From Mucilaginibacter lacusdianchii (GTDB taxonomy: Bacteria; Bacteroidota; Bacteroidia; Sphingobacteriales; Sphingobacteriaceae), in assembly GCF_009770985.1 (NCBI RefSeq), contig NZ_WSRW01000001.1, forward strand, positions 1,468,065 through 1,532,064: a stretch of 64,000 nucleotides of DNA, read 5' to 3'. Position 1 is the first letter of the stretch, and every line of letters starts with the position of its first letter. Shown one piece after another: positions 8,458-17,024 of this stretch. The translations under genes were made by a program, and so were the position numbers. The notes below the pieces were generated by a model. That model saw only the letters and a program-made list of their open reading frames with translations, was not told the origin of the DNA and made no database searches.

Positions 8458-9618
8458 TTACATCTGTAAGTTTTGTGATTTTATATCAAAGGCGTCTCGC
8501 AGCCCTACCGTAACCAGGTTAAAAGCGTATACCATCAGCATAATAGCCAGTCCGGGCAATACGGCTAAATAAGCCGAATCCATAATAATATAGCCATAAT
8601 GTTCGCGTATCATGCCGCCCCAAGTTGGCGTAGGTGGCTGTGCACCAAAGCCCAAAAAGCTTAACCCAGCTTCTAATAAAATGGCCGAAGCAAAGTTAGA
8701 TGAAGCGATTACCAATACAGGGCCGGCCATATTAGGCAAAATATGGCGTGCAATAATACGCAGATTTTTGTAACCCAACGCCCTTGCAGCTTCAATATAT
8801 TCTGCCTGTTTTAAACTGATGACCTGGCCACGCACCAATCGCGCGGCCTCTACCCACATGGATAAGCCCACTGCAATAAATATTTGCCACAGCCCTTTAC
8901 CTAAGGCAAATGATAAAGCGATAACCAATAATAAGGCCGGCAACGACCATAAAATATTCATTACCCAGCTTAATGCCGCATCCATCCATCCGCCGTAGTA
9001 ACCAGCCAGCGCCCCTATGGTTACACCGATGAACAAACTGATAAGCACAGCCATTAAACCTACAGATAACGAAATACGGGCACCCAATATAATACGGCTT
9101 AGCAAATCGCGCCCATAAATATCAGTTCCCAGCCAAAAACTTTTTCTCTGGATATGCTCTGCACGTATTTGTTCATAAAGGCTGTTTAGGTTGATTAGCT
9201 GTGTTTTTTGTAAAGCTTTTTGCCCGTTTATCACTTCGGCAATGTTGTAAGCTTGCCGGTCGGGTTTATCTTCATCGCTTACATAAGCGTTCAGAATAAT
9301 AGAGTCCGCTTTGAAGTAGTAAGTTACAATAGGTATCTCCTGGTATAGTGCCGGTTGACCATATAGCATTTTAGTGAACCAGTTAACCGTATCTGTTTGC
9401 TGTTCTTTGCGTAACAGCAACATCTGGTAATTGGCACCTGGCTTCTTTAAACTAAGCTGCAAAGACATATTGTTAGCGCTGGGGCTGTCGTCGGGCATAA
9501 TAAGGTAGCCGAGTATAGCTACCAATACAGCCAGTATAATAATTAACATGCCGGCTACCGCTGCTTTATTACGTTTAAATATTTTCCAGGTGCGTTGTGC
9601 AGGGGTATAGTCAGTCAA
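8458..9618 (-). CDS. OppC/DppC-type ABC transporter permease
   Basis: A 386-residue membrane permease of the oligopeptide/dipeptide import class. TM1 lies at about residues 20-40. It is followed by roughly 120 extracytoplasmic residues, and then five further TM segments from about 180 on. The EAA loop that contacts the ATPase is clear (YIEAARALGYKNLRIIARHILPN, at about 267-289), as are LSFLGFG and PTWGGMI. OppC proteins are usually near 300 residues; the extra length is in the first periplasmic loop. The start appears to be TTG at 9618, since no in-frame ATG or GTG precedes it before a stop. No OppB, ATPase or binding protein is adjacent. Confidence 0.88.
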   Translation of the reverse strand: MTDYTPAQRTWKIFKRNKAAVAGMLIIILAVLVAILGYLIMPDDSPSANNMSLQLSLKKPGANYQMLLLRKEQQTDTVNWFTKMLYGQPALYQEIPIVTYYFKADSIILNAYVSDEDKPDRQAYNIAEVINGQKALQKTQLINLNSLYEQIRAEHIQRKSFWLGTDIYGRDLLSRIILGARISLSVGLMAVLISLFIGVTIGALAGYYGGWMDAALSWVMNILWSLPALLLVIALSFALGKGLWQIFIAVGLSMWVEAARLVRGQVISLKQAEYIEAARALGYKNLRIIARHILPNMAGPVLVIASSNFASAILLEAGLSFLGFGAQPPTPTWGGMIREHYGYIIMDSAYLAVLPGLAIMLMVYAFNLVTVGLRDAFDIKSQNLQM

Positions 9619-9708
9619 AGCTGTTGTAGTTGTTCTTATCCGGTTAAATATCGCTTATTATGGCGGATGTGGCAAAATTATATAAATAAGGGGTGTCTTT
9701 TCTTGTTG

Positions 9709-9731
9709 TTATTTAGATTAATTCAAAATAA
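9709..9731. promoter_or_regulatory. Fur-box-like palindrome, upstream copy
   Basis: Arms TTATTTAGA and TCAAAATAA are separated by 5 bp; eight of nine positions are complementary. It lies immediately upstream of the -33 element of the siderophore receptor gene. It resembles the TTATTTAGA...TCTAAATAA half sites of the second copy at 9768-9790 and Fur-type operators in general. Binding is inferred. Confidence 0.55.
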
Positions 9732-9732
9732 G

Positions 9733-9763
9733 TTTGACAGAAAAGATAGTTTTTATACTTTTG
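9733..9763 (+). promoter_or_regulatory. Promoter of the siderophore receptor operon
   Basis: TTTG at 9733-9736, 19 nt, then TACTTTTG at 9756-9763: a full match to the Bacteroidota TTTG/TAnnTTTG promoter. The expected start of transcription is near 9770, inside the second Fur-like palindrome. Confidence 0.75.
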
Positions 9764-9767
9764 GCCA

Positions 9768-9790
9768 TTATTTATAATTGGTCTAAATAA
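9768..9790. promoter_or_regulatory. Fur-box-like palindrome, downstream copy
   Basis: Arms TTATTTATA and TCTAAATAA are separated by 5 bp, with one mismatch. It covers the predicted transcription start and ends 5 bp before the ATG of the TonB-dependent receptor, a position suited to repression. Together with 9709-9731 it brackets the promoter. Confidence 0.6.
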
Positions 9791-9795
9791 ATCAG

Positions 9796-12177
9796 ATGAA
9801 AAAATTATACAACCTGTCCCTGATTCTCCTGCTCATACTAGCCGTAACAAATTGTGCTTCAGCTCAGCAAAGCCGTGGTACTATTAAAGGAAAGGTATCC
9901 ACCTCAGACAATAAGCCTGCTGATAATGTAACTGTTGCCCTGCAGGGGACTAAATATGGTACAATTACTAATGAAAATGGTGAATTCAGTTTTAAAGCGC
10001 CGGCTGGTAACTATATGCTGCACGTATCAGCAATTGGTTTAATGACCGAAGAAAAGCCGGTTGTAATAACAGCAGGAGCTACAGTAACTGTAGATTTCAT
10101 GTTAAAAGAAAGTGCTCACGATTTAAAAGAGGTTTCTATTTCTGATACCCGTCGTAAGTATAAAGTTGATGCGCCATCACAAAGTTTGCGCTTAAACGAG
10201 CCTTTGCTTGAGGTGCCGCAAAATATTCAGGTAATTACCAGCGACCAGGTTAAAGAACAACAAGTTTTTAATATGTTGGAAGGGGTGTCACGTAACGTAA
10301 GTGGTGTGGTATTACAAGAGCACTGGGGTAATTACGCCCTTATGTATGGTCGTGGTGATAGAATTGCCGCTTTCCGTAATGGCTTTAATATTGAAGCCAC
10401 TTGGGGGCCATTAACAGAAGATATGTCTTTTGTTGACCGTATTGAATTTGTGAAAGGCCCTGCGGGCTTTATGCTGGCCAATGGTAATCCCTCAGGCTTT
10501 TACAACGTTGTTACCAAAAAGCCAACCGGCTTAACCCACCAGGCATTTAGTTTTAGTGCCGGTAGCTTTGATAACTATCGGGCTACTGCCGACTTTGACG
10601 GCGTGATTACTAAAAATGGTAAACTGCAATACCGCCTTAATGTAATGGGACAAAAGGCCGACTCATGGCGCCCTAATGAATTTACCAACCGCTTTTTAGT
10701 TGCTCCAGTATTGCGCTACAAGTTTGATGATAAAAACATGATTACTGCTGAGTACACTTATCAGTATCAACATATGAGCGCTTTTGGCGCGGGTTATTTA
10801 TTTTCAACAAAAGGCTATAAAGATTTGCCGGTAGATTTTACCAATGTGCCATCTAACGGACCTGCATCAGACATTTATGATCATAGTGCATTTTTGAACT
10901 ATGAGCATAAATTCAACGACAAGTGGAAATTCACTGCTCAGGGTGCTATATTTAATTATAAGCAAAACGGCTATAGCTATTGGATTAACAGTATCCAAAC
11001 CAATGGCGATGTTATCCGTAGTTTAGGTTTATGGGATGCCAGCAACCGTGGTAAATATGCCCAAGCCTTTTTAAACGGCGAGGTTAAAACCGGCGCAGTT
11101 AAACACAGAATTTTGGGAGGCGTTGATGTTGGTGATAAATATTATATCGCTGATTATTTCCAATCAGGAGCTTTAGATCCAGAAAATGCACCATTCAATA
11201 TTTATAATCCAAATAACGGTCCGGTTACCTTGCCAACTTTTGACCGTTCATTACCGCTTGGTCAGCGTGGCCTTGGTGCGGTTAGTATGCAGCACTATCA
11301 ATCGGCCTATGTACAGGATGAGTTAGGGTTTTTTGACCAAAAGTTACGCCTTACTTTAGCCGGACGCTATACGCATGTTTGGATGTCAAATGCAGATGTT
11401 AGTCAAGCTATCAGCGACAATAAATTTTCGCCGCGTATAGGTTTAAGCTATTCTATTAATGATAGAACATCGGTATATGGCGTATATGATCAATCGTTTT
11501 TACCACAAAGTGGTATTCTGGCCAATGGCGGTGGCAACCCAAATCCTATTACCGGTAATAACATAGAAGGTGGTATTAAAAGAGATTGGTTTGGTGGAAA
11601 GTGGAGTACTACAGCATCAATCTATCAAATCACTAAAAACAACCAGCTTATCGCAAACCCTGAAGATCCAACTGGTAGAACAGTACTTCAATTAGGTCAA
11701 ACTAAAACGCATGGTGTTGAATTTGACGCCCGCGGCGAAATTGTTCCGGGATTAAGCTTAATGGCCAATTATGCTTATACTAATTCTGAAATTTCAAAAG
11801 ATTTAACGGCATCTCGTGTAGGTGCTCCAGTACCTGGCTTTGCTAAACACGTAACCAATACCTGGTTAACTTATCGTTTACAAAGCGGTGAATTAAAAGG
11901 TTTGGGCTTTTCGGCTGGCTACCTGTGGCAATTGCACCGTTACCCATGGAGCTTAAGCACTCGTGGTACTGATGTACCAAACTATTTCCGCCTGGATGCC
12001 GGTACTTCTTACCAGTTTAAAAGGTTCAACGTTGCTGTTAATGTAAATAACGTACTCAATGCGTTCTTGATTTCAGGTGGTCATCAGGATTACCTGAATG
12101 GAGCAGGTGCTACAGTTTACAATTGGCAAGCCGAAGCGCCTCGTAATATCAGAGCATCTATTGGTTACAGATTTTAA
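9796..12177 (+). CDS. TonB-dependent siderophore receptor
   Basis: A 793-residue outer-membrane receptor. The signal peptide is residues 1-23 (ends CASAQ). A carboxypeptidase-like regulatory domain spans about 28-112, the usual Bacteroidota N-terminal extension. The plug follows at about 125-250, with EVPQNIQVIT, NVSGVVLQE, YGRGDR and VKGPAGFMLANGNPSGFYNVVTKKP. The barrel runs to a terminal aromatic, ending GYRF. The plug wording is typical of ferric-siderophore (FhuA/FpvA-like) receptors and not of SusC. The gene has a strong promoter between two Fur-like palindromes and is followed 3 bp later by a PepSY membrane protein, all pointing to iron uptake. The siderophore is unknown. Confidence 0.93.
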   Translation: MKKLYNLSLILLLILAVTNCASAQQSRGTIKGKVSTSDNKPADNVTVALQGTKYGTITNENGEFSFKAPAGNYMLHVSAIGLMTEEKPVVITAGATVTVDFMLKESAHDLKEVSISDTRRKYKVDAPSQSLRLNEPLLEVPQNIQVITSDQVKEQQVFNMLEGVSRNVSGVVLQEHWGNYALMYGRGDRIAAFRNGFNIEATWGPLTEDMSFVDRIEFVKGPAGFMLANGNPSGFYNVVTKKPTGLTHQAFSFSAGSFDNYRATADFDGVITKNGKLQYRLNVMGQKADSWRPNEFTNRFLVAPVLRYKFDDKNMITAEYTYQYQHMSAFGAGYLFSTKGYKDLPVDFTNVPSNGPASDIYDHSAFLNYEHKFNDKWKFTAQGAIFNYKQNGYSYWINSIQTNGDVIRSLGLWDASNRGKYAQAFLNGEVKTGAVKHRILGGVDVGDKYYIADYFQSGALDPENAPFNIYNPNNGPVTLPTFDRSLPLGQRGLGAVSMQHYQSAYVQDELGFFDQKLRLTLAGRYTHVWMSNADVSQAISDNKFSPRIGLSYSINDRTSVYGVYDQSFLPQSGILANGGGNPNPITGNNIEGGIKRDWFGGKWSTTASIYQITKNNQLIANPEDPTGRTVLQLGQTKTHGVEFDARGEIVPGLSLMANYAYTNSEISKDLTASRVGAPVPGFAKHVTNTWLTYRLQSGELKGLGFSAGYLWQLHRYPWSLSTRGTDVPNYFRLDAGTSYQFKRFNVAVNVNNVLNAFLISGGHQDYLNGAGATVYNWQAEAPRNIRASIGYRF

Positions 12178-12180
12178 TTT

Positions 12181-13389
12181 ATGACCAAAACTAAAAAAGC
12201 AATATTGTTTATACATCGCTGGCTCGGATTGGTATCCGGGCTAGTGGTGTTTATAGTGGCTATCACCGGCTGTTTGTTCTGCTTCCAGAAAGAGATATCC
12301 GAAGCAGTGTACCATAAGCAAATGTTTGTAACACCACCTAAGCAGGGCGTTACTTTGCCGCTTACGCGATTGAATGATATTGCACAGAAAACGCTTAAGG
12401 GTAAAGCCAGTTTTATCACTACTTATAATGCTCCTGACCGAGCTTGGGAGTTTATGTGTTACCAGGCGGGTAATCAAGATGCTTTTTGGTTTTTTAATAC
12501 GATAGATACTTACAAATCTGCCTTTATCAACCCTTATACCGGTCAGGTAACTATGGTGCACGATTATGAAACCGACTTTTTTGTAATCGTAAAATACCTT
12601 CACTGGAGTTTACTGCTTAATACCAAATATGGGCAGCCCATAGTAGGCTACAGTACGTTAATTTTTGTGATATTGCTGATTTCAGGACTGGTGCTGTGGT
12701 GGCCTAAAAATTTAAAAAAATCCAACTTTAACAAAAGCTTTAAAGTTAAATGGAAAGCTGGTTTTAAACGCGTTAATTATGATTTGCACAATGTACCGGG
12801 CTTTTATGCCATGCTTGTTGCGCTGATATTAGGATTAACCGGTATGATGATGGCTTTGAAGTGGTTTCAAACAACGGTGTATGTAGTGGCCTCCCGTTCT
12901 ATTACGCCGCCTAAGCCACATCTATTTGCTTCAGATACCACGTCAAAGGCTTTGCCTTACCCTATGGATATAGCCTTTAACATAGCCAAGCAAAAATTAG
13001 CCGATGCAGAGCGTATTGGTTTGTCGCCTGCCGCTGGCAACAAAGGGGTTATTTACGCTACTGGTTATCGTGGTGAAGAGATTTTTTACGATTTTGATGT
13101 ATTGCAGTTTAATCAATATACCGGCAAACTACTCGATCGCGAAAACTATCAGGATAAAAATGCAGGCGAAAAACTCATCCGCATGACCTATGATCTGCAT
13201 GTTGGTGCCATTTGGGGATTGCCGGGTAAGATACTGGCCTTTTTAGCCAGTTTAATTGCTACAAGCTTACCGGTAACCGGGTTAATTATCTGGCTTGGTA
13301 AGGGCAAAAAATCTAAAAGTAAGCAGGTGAAAGATGTAGCGCACCATAAGTCGCAGCAACGGGTAAGGGTTTTAGCTGCGGCCAAATAG
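12181..13389 (+). CDS. PepSY-associated TM protein (iron-uptake membrane protein, PiuB type)
   Basis: A 402-residue inner-membrane protein. TM1 (about 15-36) follows the conserved HRWLGLVSGL. TM2 is near 158-178, TM3 near 205-230, and TM4 near 350-375 next to a conserved DLHVGAIWGLPGK. The long segments between TMs are PepSY-like extracytoplasmic parts. Members of this family sit in siderophore operons and are thought to reduce or release ferric siderophores at the inner membrane; His residues near the TMs suggest heme or metal binding. It starts 3 bp after the receptor stop codon, so it is in the same transcript and under the same predicted Fur control. Confidence 0.88.
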   Translation: MTKTKKAILFIHRWLGLVSGLVVFIVAITGCLFCFQKEISEAVYHKQMFVTPPKQGVTLPLTRLNDIAQKTLKGKASFITTYNAPDRAWEFMCYQAGNQDAFWFFNTIDTYKSAFINPYTGQVTMVHDYETDFFVIVKYLHWSLLLNTKYGQPIVGYSTLIFVILLISGLVLWWPKNLKKSNFNKSFKVKWKAGFKRVNYDLHNVPGFYAMLVALILGLTGMMMALKWFQTTVYVVASRSITPPKPHLFASDTTSKALPYPMDIAFNIAKQKLADAERIGLSPAAGNKGVIYATGYRGEEIFYDFDVLQFNQYTGKLLDRENYQDKNAGEKLIRMTYDLHVGAIWGLPGKILAFLASLIATSLPVTGLIIWLGKGKKSKSKQVKDVAHHKSQQRVRVLAAAK

Positions 13390-13396
13390 GGTATGT

Positions 13397-13484
13397 TGTC
13401 ATTTCGAGTGCTAACGAGAAATCTTTTAAAAGCGACTAGTTAATTTATCGCTTCTAAAAGATCTCACTATCGTTCGAGATGGCA
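13397..13484. repeat. REP-like imperfect palindrome
   Basis: The left arm starts TGTCATTTCGAGTGCTAACG at 13397 and the right arm (13448-13484) ends TCGTTCGAGATGGCA, pairing over about 37 nt with a few mismatches and a 12-nt centre. It lies between the convergent PepSY and ferredoxin-reductase genes. It shares the GTCATTTCGAG...GAGAAATCT theme with the perfect repeats at 63543-63577 and 63907-63941. Confidence 0.75.
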
Positions 13485-13532
13485 TTTTTATTTTATATCA
13501 TAAAAACCTTCCCAAGATAGTCTCTGGATGCC

Positions 13533-14549
13533 CTAAATTTCATAATCCAACTGCACATCATCACTTACTGCATACCCTGTGCAGGTAAGCACCCAGCCCT
13601 GTTTCATTTCATCATCTGTTAACACTTCATTTTTTACAATGGTTACCTTGCCGCTTTTGCATTTTACGGCGCAGGCAGCGCATACACCGTTGGCGCAGCT
13701 ATAAGGCAGGTGTAGCTGGTTTTGCAGGGCGGCTTGTAAAATAGTTTGGTTCTCGCCCGTCATCAAATCATGCCACTCGCCTTGATAGTGGATACGCATT
13801 TTGTGGGGTGGAAAATTGGTGACCGACGTACTTACCGGTACCGTTTCCAGCACAAACGTTTCGCGATGAATGTGCTCGGGTGGTATACCCATATACAATA
13901 GTGTTAGCCGCACCATGCGCATGTAGCTGAAAGGGCCGCATAGGTAGAATTCAGCATCATCTATATCCTTTTTTACATACTGCTTTACCAGCTTTTCTAC
14001 CATAATATTATTCAGTCGCTGTACTTCACTACTCAGCAAATGAATAATTTTAAGTTGTTGGGGATGCTGTGTTTGCAATTCATCCAACTGCTTTTTGTAA
14101 ATAATGGATTGCGGATTGATATTGCTGTAAAAAAGCGTAATTCGGCAATCGGTACTATGTTTAAGTAAATATTTGAGATGTGCATAAACCGGCGGTATGC
14201 CACCACCTGCGGCAAAATATAACAGTTCTTTGTTACCAGCGTCATTAGGCACGGTAAAACGGCCGGCCGGTTCTACAACATCCCATACGTCGCCTGGCTT
14301 AGCATATGCAAGCAGGTAACGGGATATTTCGCCATTAGCTACCCGCTTTACGGTAATAGACAGCAAATCTTCATCGGGTGAGGAACTTAACGAGTACGAC
14401 CGCCGGATTTCTTCGCCATGATGATTAACCACCAACGTAATAAACTGGCCTGCTTTATAAGGTATCCGCTCGCCCGATACCGGCCTTAGGTAAAAGGTAG
14501 CAGTATCGGGCGTTTCGGTTTTTATAGATTCAACACATATTTGCAGCAT
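13533..14549 (-). CDS. FAD-dependent oxidoreductase with C-terminal [2Fe-2S] domain
   Basis: A 338-residue ferredoxin-NADP reductase-type electron transfer protein. The order is: FAD-binding barrel (about 1-100, with RSYSLSSSP), NAD(P)-binding domain (about 105-230, with AAGGGIPPVYAHL and YLCGP), and a plant-type ferredoxin domain (about 250-338). The ferredoxin Cys residues are in YSCANGVCAACAVKC, plus a late Cys in VLTCTGY. This is the layout of PaaE/HmpX-like reductases that pass electrons from NAD(P)H to an oxygenase or other acceptor. No oxygenase gene is adjacent. It follows the zinc-type dehydrogenase gene by 9 bp on the same strand. Confidence 0.9.
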   Translation of the reverse strand: MLQICVESIKTETPDTATFYLRPVSGERIPYKAGQFITLVVNHHGEEIRRSYSLSSSPDEDLLSITVKRVANGEISRYLLAYAKPGDVWDVVEPAGRFTVPNDAGNKELLYFAAGGGIPPVYAHLKYLLKHSTDCRITLFYSNINPQSIIYKKQLDELQTQHPQQLKIIHLLSSEVQRLNNIMVEKLVKQYVKKDIDDAEFYLCGPFSYMRMVRLTLLYMGIPPEHIHRETFVLETVPVSTSVTNFPPHKMRIHYQGEWHDLMTGENQTILQAALQNQLHLPYSCANGVCAACAVKCKSGKVTIVKNEVLTDDEMKQGWVLTCTGYAVSDDVQLDYEI

Positions 14550-14558
14550 AGTGTTGTA

Positions 14559-15554
14559 TTATACAGTTAGTACCAGCTTGCCAAACTGTGCTGAGTTTCC
14601 CATTTTATCAACGGCTTTTTGAGCGTCGGCCAAAGGCATTACTTCGTCAATTACAGGTACAATCTGGTGCTCTTTTACAAAATCAAGCATAGCCTTAAAC
14701 TCATCGGCAGTACCCATCATGCTGCCTAATAATTGCAGTTGCTTGTAAAAAATTGGACGAGCATCCAGTTCAGGGATGTTGCCTGCAGTAGCGCCAAAAA
14801 ATACAATGCGTGCGCCGGGGTTACATAAGCCCGGTATCTTAGCAAAATCTTTACCTAGGGCGCTGTCAATCACTACGTCAAAACCGCCTGCCATGTGCTT
14901 CAGTTCATCGGCCCAATCCTGCGCTTTGTAGCTTACACCGGCGGCAGCACCCATTTGGCGGGCACGCTCAATTTTTTCGCCGCTACCCGAAGTGACAAAC
15001 ACCTGTAAACCTGCGGCTACGGCCCATTGTAACACAAATGTTCCGGTGCCGGAACCTGCGCCCACAATCAATACTTTGTCGCCAGCCTTAGCACGGCCTT
15101 TGGTAAACAGCGCGCGGAAGGCGGTTAATCCCGCTAAAGGCAATGCTGCGGCTTGCTCAAATGTTAAATGAGCAGGTTTATCGTGTATATATTCAGCTCG
15201 CGTTTTTACGTATTCGGCCAGTGTACCATCTTCAGGGAGTCCTAAAATCTTAAAGTCTTCGCTTTGTACATCCGGGTTATCACCCCAGTAATGTGATGGG
15301 TTGATGATCACTTCTTTGCCGATAAGCGATTGATCTACGCCTTCGCCAACCTCAGATACTATACCGGCACCATCTGAGCCTAAAATAGTTGGGTATTTAA
15401 TACCGGCATACTTGCCGATAGATATCCAGTAATCACGACGGTTAAGGGCGGCTGCTTTTATTTGAACCAATACTTCGCCTGCGGCTAAAGTTGGTTTTTC
15501 TACGTCTTTATAAGTAAGCGGCTCATCGGCGCTTACAAGTACTATTGCTTTCAT
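14559..15554 (-). CDS. MDR-family alcohol dehydrogenase / quinone oxidoreductase
   Basis: A 331-residue medium-chain dehydrogenase/reductase. The N-terminal GroES-like domain has AALNRRDYWISIGKYAG and GSDGAGIVSEVG; the nucleotide-binding domain has VLIVGAGSGTGTFVLQWA. The segment where structural-zinc Cys residues normally occur has none, so this looks like the zinc-free quinone oxidoreductase or YhdH-like branch, although database names often say zinc-binding dehydrogenase. It reduces or oxidises a small carbonyl or quinone using NAD(P)H. It is upstream of the [2Fe-2S] reductase in a two-gene unit. Substrate unknown. Confidence 0.85.
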   Translation of the reverse strand: MKAIVLVSADEPLTYKDVEKPTLAAGEVLVQIKAAALNRRDYWISIGKYAGIKYPTILGSDGAGIVSEVGEGVDQSLIGKEVIINPSHYWGDNPDVQSEDFKILGLPEDGTLAEYVKTRAEYIHDKPAHLTFEQAAALPLAGLTAFRALFTKGRAKAGDKVLIVGAGSGTGTFVLQWAVAAGLQVFVTSGSGEKIERARQMGAAAGVSYKAQDWADELKHMAGGFDVVIDSALGKDFAKIPGLCNPGARIVFFGATAGNIPELDARPIFYKQLQLLGSMMGTADEFKAMLDFVKEHQIVPVIDEVMPLADAQKAVDKMGNSAQFGKLVLTV

Positions 15555-15574
15555 GTATATATATTAATGTAAGA

Positions 15575-15748
15575 TTAGCGGTTGCTGCCGCCACTAAATT
15601 TGCTGAAAAAGTAAATGATTGCTGCTACAATAATAATTACTGCCACAATGCCTGCATACATCCCGGCTTTAAAAACGCCTTTTATAGCATCGCAGCTACT
15701 TAACAGCACCACCAGTGCCATTAAAGCGGGTAACAAAGCTTTTTTCAT
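15575..15748 (-). CDS. 57-residue lipoprotein-like membrane protein
   Basis: A short frame starting ATG at 15748 and ending TAA at 15575. It has a hydrophobic N-terminal leader with a lipobox (VVLLSSC, Cys19), then DAIKGVFKAGMYAG, one long hydrophobic helix (about 30-48) and a short polar tail. Similar tiny proteins with SSCDAIKGIFKAG are common in Sphingobacteriaceae; I recall them carrying the doubtful name phosphatidate cytidylyltransferase, for which 57 residues is far too short. It lies between sodA and the MDR dehydrogenase on the same strand, after a terminator. Function unknown. Confidence 0.65.
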   Translation of the reverse strand: MKKALLPALMALVVLLSSCDAIKGVFKAGMYAGIVAVIIIVAAIIYFFSKFSGGSNR

Positions 15749-15768
15749 AACTTGTTATTGAATTGTTC

Positions 15769-15809
15769 AAAAACAACAAAGCCGCTGCAAATTAGTTGCA
15801 GCGGCTTTG
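15769..15809 (-). terminator. Terminator downstream of superoxide dismutase
   Basis: Arms CAAAGCCGCTGCAA (15777-15790) and TTGCAGCGGCTTTG (15796-15809) pair perfectly around 5 nt. On the minus strand the stem is followed by a T-rich stretch (TTGTTTTTG). It ends transcription of the dismutase gene. Confidence 0.85.
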
Positions 15810-15852
15810 CCGGAAATTTATTATTTACAGCTTCCTTCCGAAAGCTATAAAA

Positions 15853-16467
15853 TTATTTGGCTTTGTTGTACAACTCTGCTACGTGGTTCCAGTTAATTAC
15901 ATTCCAGATAGCTGATAAGTAATCCGGACGACGGTTTTGGTATTTCAGGTAGTAAGCATGCTCCCAAACGTCGATACCTAAAATTGGCGTACCTTTTACC
16001 GTAATTTCAGGTAGGTCCATTAAAGGGTTATCTTGATTAGGCGTTGAAGTTACAGCCAGTTTTTTATCAGCAGTAACAACTAACCAGGCCCAGCCCGAAC
16101 CAAAGCGGGTAGCACCAGCTTCGTTCATTTTAGTTTTTAATTCGTCAAAAGAACCGAAAGTACTTTTGATAGCATCGGCTAATTCGCCGGTTGGCTGACC
16201 ACCACCATTTGGTGATAACAGTGTCCAGAACAAAGTGTGATTGTAATGACCACCGCCATTGTTACGTACCGCAGCCGGGTATTTAGAAATATGTTTAACG
16301 ATTTCCTCGATGCTGCTGGTTGCCTCTGGTTTGCCTTCCAAAGCTTTATTCAGGTTGGTTACGTAAGCCTGGTGGTGTTTACCATGGTGAATTTCCATAG
16401 TTGCTTTGTCAATATGTGGTTCCAGTGCGTCGGTAGCGTAAGGTAACGCCGGTAATTCAAATGCCAT
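15853..16467 (-). CDS. Superoxide dismutase, Fe/Mn type
   Basis: A 204-residue cytoplasmic enzyme (no signal peptide) that converts superoxide to hydrogen peroxide and oxygen. Metal ligands are visible: His27 in [11 protein letters not shown], a second His in [11 protein letters not shown], and Asp and His in [19 protein letters not shown]. The GSGWAWLV and NPLM contexts are common to both Fe and Mn (or cambialistic) enzymes, so I do not choose between sodA and sodB. A TATATTTG promoter element lies about 40 bp upstream and a strong terminator follows, so it is a single-gene unit. Confidence 0.95.
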   Translation of the reverse strand: MAFELPALPYATDALEPHIDKATMEIHHGKHHQAYVTNLNKALEGKPEATSSIEEIVKHISKYPAAVRNNGGGHYNHTLFWTLLSPNGGGQPTGELADAIKSTFGSFDELKTKMNEAGATRFGSGWAWLVVTADKKLAVTSTPNQDNPLMDLPEITVKGTPILGIDVWEHAYYLKYQNRRPDYLSAIWNVINWNHVAELYNKAK

Positions 16468-16506
16468 ATGGTTATTTTTTAAAGGTTAAAAAATGATGTA
16501 TTGCTG

Positions 16507-16514
16507 CAAATATA
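16507..16514 (-). promoter_or_regulatory. Superoxide dismutase -7 element
   Basis: On the minus strand this reads TATATTTG, an exact TAnnTTTG match, about 40 nt before the ATG. A good -33 TTTG is not visible. Confidence 0.5.
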
Positions 16515-16547
16515 AAGGCGTGGCTATCATATTTGTTCAGTTTAATG

Positions 16548-17024
16548 TTAAATTTTTTGACGCTTGTTCCTGAAAAACTCACGCACCAGCTCGGCACATT
16601 CGTTTTCGCGGATGCCGCCGGTAATCAGCGTTTTAGGGTGCGTAACCTTTTGATTCAGGCGGCCAAAGCCCAATTTAGTATCATAAGCGCCAAATACAAT
16701 TTTACCAATCTGAAACCAGTAAGATGCACCTGCACACATTACGCAAGGTTCCATAGTTACATATAGCGTGCAGTCTTTTAAATACTTGCCACCTAAATAA
16801 TTAGCTGCTGCAGTAAGCGCCTGCATTTCGGCATGGGCCGATACATCGTTCAATCGTTCGGTAAGGTTATGGCCACGGCCTATAATTTTACCTTGGCAGG
16901 TTACAATGGCGCCAATAGGTATCTCATCCTCGGCATAGGCCATTCGGGCCTCACGTAACGCCTCGTTCATAAAGAACTCATCGGGCGATACAGTATTCTC
17001 ATTATCAAAGCTTATATAGCGCAT
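16548..17024 (-). CDS. tadA: tRNA-specific adenosine deaminase (TadA-type)
   Basis: A 158-residue zinc deaminase that converts A34 of tRNA-Arg to inosine so that one tRNA reads several codons. The catalytic HAE motif (HAEMQAL) and the zinc Cys pair in MEPCVMCAGA are present, with FFMNEALREAR near the N-terminus and the C-terminal basic FFRNKRQK. It overlaps csaA by one base (TAATG), so translation is coupled. Related nucleoside deaminases share this fold, but the N- and C-terminal features favour TadA. Confidence 0.88.
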   Translation of the reverse strand: MRYISFDNENTVSPDEFFMNEALREARMAYAEDEIPIGAIVTCQGKIIGRGHNLTERLNDVSAHAEMQALTAAANYLGGKYLKDCTLYVTMEPCVMCAGASYWFQIGKIVFGAYDTKLGFGRLNQKVTHPKTLITGGIRENECAELVREFFRNKRQKI

